Positions 59,410 through 64,000 of a stretch of 64,000 bases of DNA are shown here, in pieces. This DNA is from Tubiluchus corallicola. Taxonomy: Eukaryota; Priapulida; Priapulimorpha; Priapulimorphida; Tubiluchidae. Position 1 is the stretch's first letter. Every line of letters starts with the position of its first letter. The stretch covers positions 102,636-166,635 of the forward strand of contig JAQGDQ010000098.1 of NCBI GenBank assembly GCA_030141605.1, written 5' to 3'. The notes under the pieces are model-generated. The model was not told the DNA's origin, did not search any database, and saw only the letters and a program-made list of their open reading frames with translations. A program made the translations under genes and the position numbers.

Positions 59410-61621
59410 TGATTTTCTACCATGACACACCCATGATTTGATCGGAAGAAATTTATTACCATATTATACATGCACTTTTATGTGTACACTGCAAACTTCA
59501 ATGACATTATCTACTGATTCCTGCATAACTACTTTTGTTTAATAATTTTTTTTATGTTTTATGTCGGGATTAATGTATGAATCTTATGAATATCTAAGTT
59601 ATGCTTGCTTTCTTGGTTTTTCTAATGATGTTTGGCAGAAATTTCAAAGCTGACAATGTAAGCACATTTCTGCAAATTAATGTCTATTTATTATTAACTT
59701 GACAGTTATTCCTGCATTAAATAAACAGTTTAGGTACTTCAAAGACAATGTATACATTGCATATAAGCAATAAAAAACATATACAATTTAAATTCATTTT
59801 TGATCTTGACCGCGGATTTTCTGACATGATGGCTGTTCACGTGTTTAGGTTTACCTAGCAAATGTCATTTCAAGTATTCTTCATATAGTTATAGGTTTTT
59901 GTAAGTGCATCTAAGAACCTGCTTGCCTTTGTTAAGTGAGAAAATTACCCCAAGAATATCTCAGACACATAATTTGTCAAATATAAAACCAGGTTTCATT
60001 TTGGAAAAATGTGAACTTACCTTATTATGTGCTGTTTTCCATTCTCATCAGAAGAGCTTATAAAGACCTTACAATAGTTTGTAGACTTTGGCATATGTTT
60101 TATTTTTGATGAATCGGGAATTTATATAGGCAAAGTCTTTGCTGTAAAAAAGATCCATATAATAATACTGCAGAATGATATGATAAAAATTGATATTAGC
60201 CATGTTACATTAATGCAGAATATTTACCTGTGTGGTCATAATACATGTAGTGTGTTATATGCAGATATGAAAGTTTGGTACGTACAGACATCAAAAACAA
60301 AAAGTGTTTCGGATTATCTGCTCACGCAAATCCAGCATTTTCGTCATTGGTAGGGAAAATGAAAACCATTTGCTTGCCGATTTAGTGAATGTTAGGTAGG
60401 ATACAGACTTACGGGATAGCTAAATTGCAGTAGAATTGAACTTAATGATGAAATATGCACTTTTGTACTTGCAATGTCATATTGCAAACATGTCACTGTA
60501 TGGTGGAGCGAGGAGCATACTTGCTGTTGTTAGCATAGTCGTGGCATACGTTTAATGAACGAAATCAAGCAACACTATACCTTGTTCATAAATGTATGGC
60601 TGGCCAGGAATGTTTTATTACGAGTCGGTTATTTTCCATGCTGCCATTGGCTGTTTATCTTTTGGAGGGAGTGCGTACATTCATTCAAAGATGACAAAAC
60701 ACCTATCTGATTCAATGACTTTGCAATTATAATGACTGTGGTTTTGGTCCACCACTCAGTTGCTGGAAAATCTTCTACAAACGGCAGAGACGACTCAGTA
60801 CAAATTGTTCATGGTGGCACATTCTCATGGCAATAATGAAATGTTGAATAATCTAAATTTGTACCAGTTTAAACTTAAGCATCAATCATGAACCAGTTAG
60901 TTGTGCTGTATTTTCTTGACATAATATATTATCGGATCAAAGCAATATATTTTTGTGACGTTTAATCTGGAAAAGCTCATTGCTTGCAGTTTCTGTTTTA
61001 AAGTTTGTCTAAAGTATACAATGACGAATCTGTAAAAGGCAACATATTTTTTTAGCTTTAACAAAGTTTATTTCGTTTATTAACATCATAACAATATAAT
61101 TTTATTGTTCTGTGAAACTGAAACCGCTAAGATATGTTTTGCTTTGATGTAAAATTATAAACTAACCTGTAAAATATAGGAGTAGTACATGCTATATTTC
61201 ATTTCATGAAGTTTTACATAAGTATTCTCGCATGACACATCAAAATGTATAAAAAATTACATTTTTTACAATGAATTTTAGATTACATAATGATAACTTT
61301 GAAATGTAAGTGTACATTAGTTTAGCTTAAACATAGTTTATTTCGATTAGATTATACAATTTTTAAAACTGAAGCAAACAAAAAAGTAAAGCGTGCATTA
61401 ACATATATATTTGGCCTTATAAATGAAAGCAGAACATTAGTGAAAAGATAGCAACACAGATTTAATTTTTTTGTGCTAGTTTACTCAAAACCTAAATTTC
61501 ACTGAATTACATGTATACAATCATGTTGTCCCAGAAATTATTATGAATTATAAAGCTTACGTCAGTTTAAATTCAACGTACAAAGATTCCAATTTACTTT
61601 TACCAATCCACAGAAATGTAA
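59410..61621. other. Spacer between cathepsin copies
   Basis: The part near 59470-59830 is similar to sequence upstream of the second copy (63190-63600), so the duplication unit included promoter and upstream DNA. A relic of a third cathepsin exon lies at 60021-60060. The rest is AT-rich with no gene seen; no talin exon was found here. Confidence 0.7.
60021..60060 (-). pseudogene. Relic of cathepsin exon 1 (third copy)
   Basis: On the minus strand GAATGGAAAACAGCACATAA precedes TAAG and an intact donor (gtaagttcac), corresponding to the end of exon 1 of the neighbours (EWKATYNK|gtgagt). Upstream the match breaks at a short deletion and the signal peptide is gone; no exon 2 follows. I read it as a decayed third tandem copy. 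Confidence 0.65.
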
Positions 61622-63096
61622 TCAGACAAGAGGAAATGTTGCCATTGATGCTATCTGACATTGATTGTTTTTGTTACGTGACATGTAAATGTACCCCTTT
61701 TCACCCCAATCTGTGCTCCAGCTATTCTTAACTAGCCAGTAATCTTGGGAATCCATTTTTCCATAACCAACAACCAGAACTGCGTGATACAAATGAGTCT
61801 TGTTGCATTGTGGGTTGTCATATACTCCAGAGTTATAAAATAGGAATGAGATGTCAACAGCTATAACAACAGAGATAGGACCTACATTTGCTACAGCAGT
61901 CTTTAGGATTTTCTCTCCAGGAGGAACGACCGCGTATGATATAACATTGGCTCCTATGTTCTCTGGATCGAATACACATAATTGTTCTTTTCCTACGTAT
62001 GGATAAGAAGCTTCTGTGTCGATTCCACCATTGATCTTGACATACTCAAATGCTTGGTGTGGCCATCCTCCTTCGCATCCAAAATTTCCTTCTGGCCAAG
62101 AACAATCCACCAAATTTTGTTCACTAAGAGAAATGAGTTTGCCAGTAGCTCTAAAATGCTGTCCTTCCATGGCTCCTGTAGCTGAAAAAGCCCAACAGGA
62201 TCCACACCCATCCTGGTTTTTAACAGGCGTCACATATCCTTTGTCTCTCCAATCAACAGTGTCTGGTGGAAAGAATCTAGATGGCTCCATGAATCTGATC
62301 CCTTTTGTTTCTTTCTCTTTCTTGTGCCTATTGAATAGACGGACAAATTCTTCAACGGTTAAATCTCCAAAATGTTCATTGCCATAGTGTAGGAATGTTT
62401 TCCAAGACTATGTTCGAAGTTGTGCTGCGTAATTTTTTTCATGTTAGCCTCGAATACGATTCTGCGGATTGCCTCTTCTGCTTCATTGTTATAACTCTGA
62501 AAGAGAAAAAAGATTCTTGTAACTTTTGCTTACTGAACCTAAATTCAACTTAAATTTCAAGAGCTATTTAAATTCATAGAAATTTGAATCACTGTTTGAC
62601 TTTTGTCTGCTGAACACTTGGACATGACTTTTCATTTGGTTTTCTCCAAGCAAGCAGTTAAAAATGTCTGATTATCATCACTCTAATACGTATTGTACTG
62701 CATGTTATACATTAACATCAATCATAATTGCTGAGTTTCTGGTTAAATGATATCTGAGCGTAAGCTTGGTTGGAAGATGTATGACGCCTAGAGAAAGGTA
62801 TTTCTAAAACTTTGTAAGAGCCTAGCCACACCTCAGTTTAGTAAGTTGCTTTAAGAGTGCTTTAGTCACGACCTGAAATCAATGCAAATTCTTTATGCTG
62901 ACCGTTCAAGTATAAAGCATAATCTTTAAAGACAAATTGTTATGAAAAATGAAAATGTTTGACTCACCTTATTATATACTGCTTTCCATTGTTTCCAAAC
63001 CTCGTCGAATTCGGCACTGATTGGGGAACAGGCCACGGCTATTATAAGCGAAGAAAAGACAAGCAGGTTAAGTGAGAAAAAGACGAGCAGCTTCAT
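61622..63096 (-). pseudogene. Cathepsin L-type protease, second copy with frameshift
   Basis: Tandem paralogue of the gene at 57861. Exon 1 is 62968-63096 (43 codons), exon 2 is 61622-62496, with the same splice sites and a 471-bp intron of similar sequence. The mature domain (61622-62290 reading frame) is intact with Gln, Cys (GCGSCWAF), His (YHAVLVVGYG) and Asn (KNSWSTDWG). Relative to the first copy one base is missing near 62372-62374, inside the GxNxFxD propeptide motif, leading to a stop (62359-62361) a few codons later. The signal peptide has a duplicated 8-residue core. It is either a young pseudogene or a sequencing error; all else looks functional. A TATA box lies at 63148-63155. 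Confidence 0.85.
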
Positions 63097-63147
63097 GGTT
63101 TTTGTAACGTTTCTTTAAAATAATGGATGATGGGCTAAACGAGCAAC

Positions 63148-63155
63148 TTTTATAT
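63148..63155 (-). promoter_or_regulatory. TATA box of the second cathepsin copy
   Basis: ATATAAAA on the minus strand about 52 bp before the ATG, matching the first copy in position. Confidence 0.55.
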
Positions 63156-63159
63156 GTAA

Positions 63160-64000
63160 TTTTCTAGCATGCCACACACATGATTGGATCTGCTGAAATT
63201 TATGTCCGCATTATATATGCACTTTTATACATACACTACAAGCTTCAGTGGTGGTAGTATACACCGATGGCTGCATAATTACGTTTGTTTAAAAACTGTT
63301 TCCATATTCTATAATTATTCAGTTTAGTGCATGAGTTGTGCGAATGTGTAAATTGTGCTTGCCCTGTCGGTTTTCCAAAAAAAATCAGCTTTGTGGTTTT
63401 TAAAATTTGGCAACGTAAGCACTTTTTCCGCAAATTACTGTTTAGTTATTATTAATTTGACTGTTATCCCCACACTAAGTAAACTTCCTGGGAACTTCAA
63501 AGAACATGTACACATTACATAAACAATAAAGAAGAACATATACAATTTAAATTTATTATTGATCTTAGCCACTGGTTTTCTAACGTTGTCACTGTTCTGC
63601 ACCGTTTTGAGATTTCATAGTTATAGGGTTTTATAAACCTATGTAAAAACTTGTTTGCTTCTGATCTGTCAGAAAAGTGGAGAGCCATCAGTGGAGGGGC
63701 ATACTTGCCTCAATGAAATCGTCACGAGGCTACATTATGTGGCAATTATAACAAAAATACATTTTCTGCATTGGTATAGATTGCAATTTTCACTTAAAAT
63801 TATAGTAATTATATATGTGATAATAATTATTTGAAGGTATATTGGTACAGACAGAATTCGAAGGTTAATTTTCAGCGAACAAAACTGGTCTGAGTGACAA
63901 AGCCCTTGGTTAAATGAAAAGATATGTTACCTAATCGATTCTTTGTTCCTAGTGGCTATTAATCACCTGAACTTCAGCATTTTGCAGGGGAAATAATTAC
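63160..64000. other. Upstream flank of second cathepsin copy to window end
   Basis: Similar to the upstream flank of the first copy up to about 63600. Nothing further recognised; no talin exon seen. Confidence 0.6.

Noticed and set aside
1-64000. CRISPR arrays, operons, bacterial or viral genes
   Set aside because: Intron-rich animal DNA throughout; no regularly spaced repeats, and no viral or bacterial coding sequence recognised.

Overview
The window is animal genomic DNA with spliceosomal GT-AG introns, an AT-rich background, and many small non-autonomous transposons. One long gene dominates: a talin (integrin-actin linker) on the + strand. I read 47 core coding exons between 14586 and 56830, plus one extra version of exon 10 and one probable cassette exon. 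Reading frame and splice phase hold from the start Met through rod domain R12, about 2,230 codons. The protein is close to vertebrate talin-1/2 along its length, but the intron contents and the accompanying genes do not look vertebrate. I infer an invertebrate metazoan, possibly a deuterostome such as a tunicate; I cannot fix the phylum from sequence alone.

Layout. 1-14553: no gene recognised; upstream or 5'-intron sequence with a hAT-type MITE, microsatellites and one weak small secreted-peptide ORF. 14554-23717: exons for the FERM head (F0-F3). 25342-27457: F3-rod linker, including two adjacent 77-nt exons that look mutually exclusive. 27592-37250: R1-R3, with a 54-nt probable cassette exon and an exon whose ORF runs 109 codons further 5' to its own ATG. 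37928-56830: R4-R12. The last 310 or so residues (end of R12, the R13 I/LWEQ actin-binding domain and the dimerisation helix) are not found in the window.

57861-63096: antisense to talin lie a complete two-exon cathepsin L-type cysteine protease gene, a second tandem copy with a one-base frameshift in the propeptide and a duplicated signal-peptide core, and an exon relic of a third copy between them. If talin continues beyond 64000, these proteases are nested in a talin intron.

The main point of interest is that this talin gene carries four places where isoforms could be switched: the exon 10a/10b pair next to the integrin-binding F3 domain, the exon 17 cassette at the R1-R2 border, a possible internal start at 35271 that would make a headless talin, and read-through of the exon 45 donor into a 48-residue alternative C-terminus that would remove R12, R13 and the dimerisation helix. 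Together they could detach integrin binding, mechanosensing and actin binding from each other. All four are read from sequence and need transcript evidence. Introns not listed separately held nothing I could recognise.
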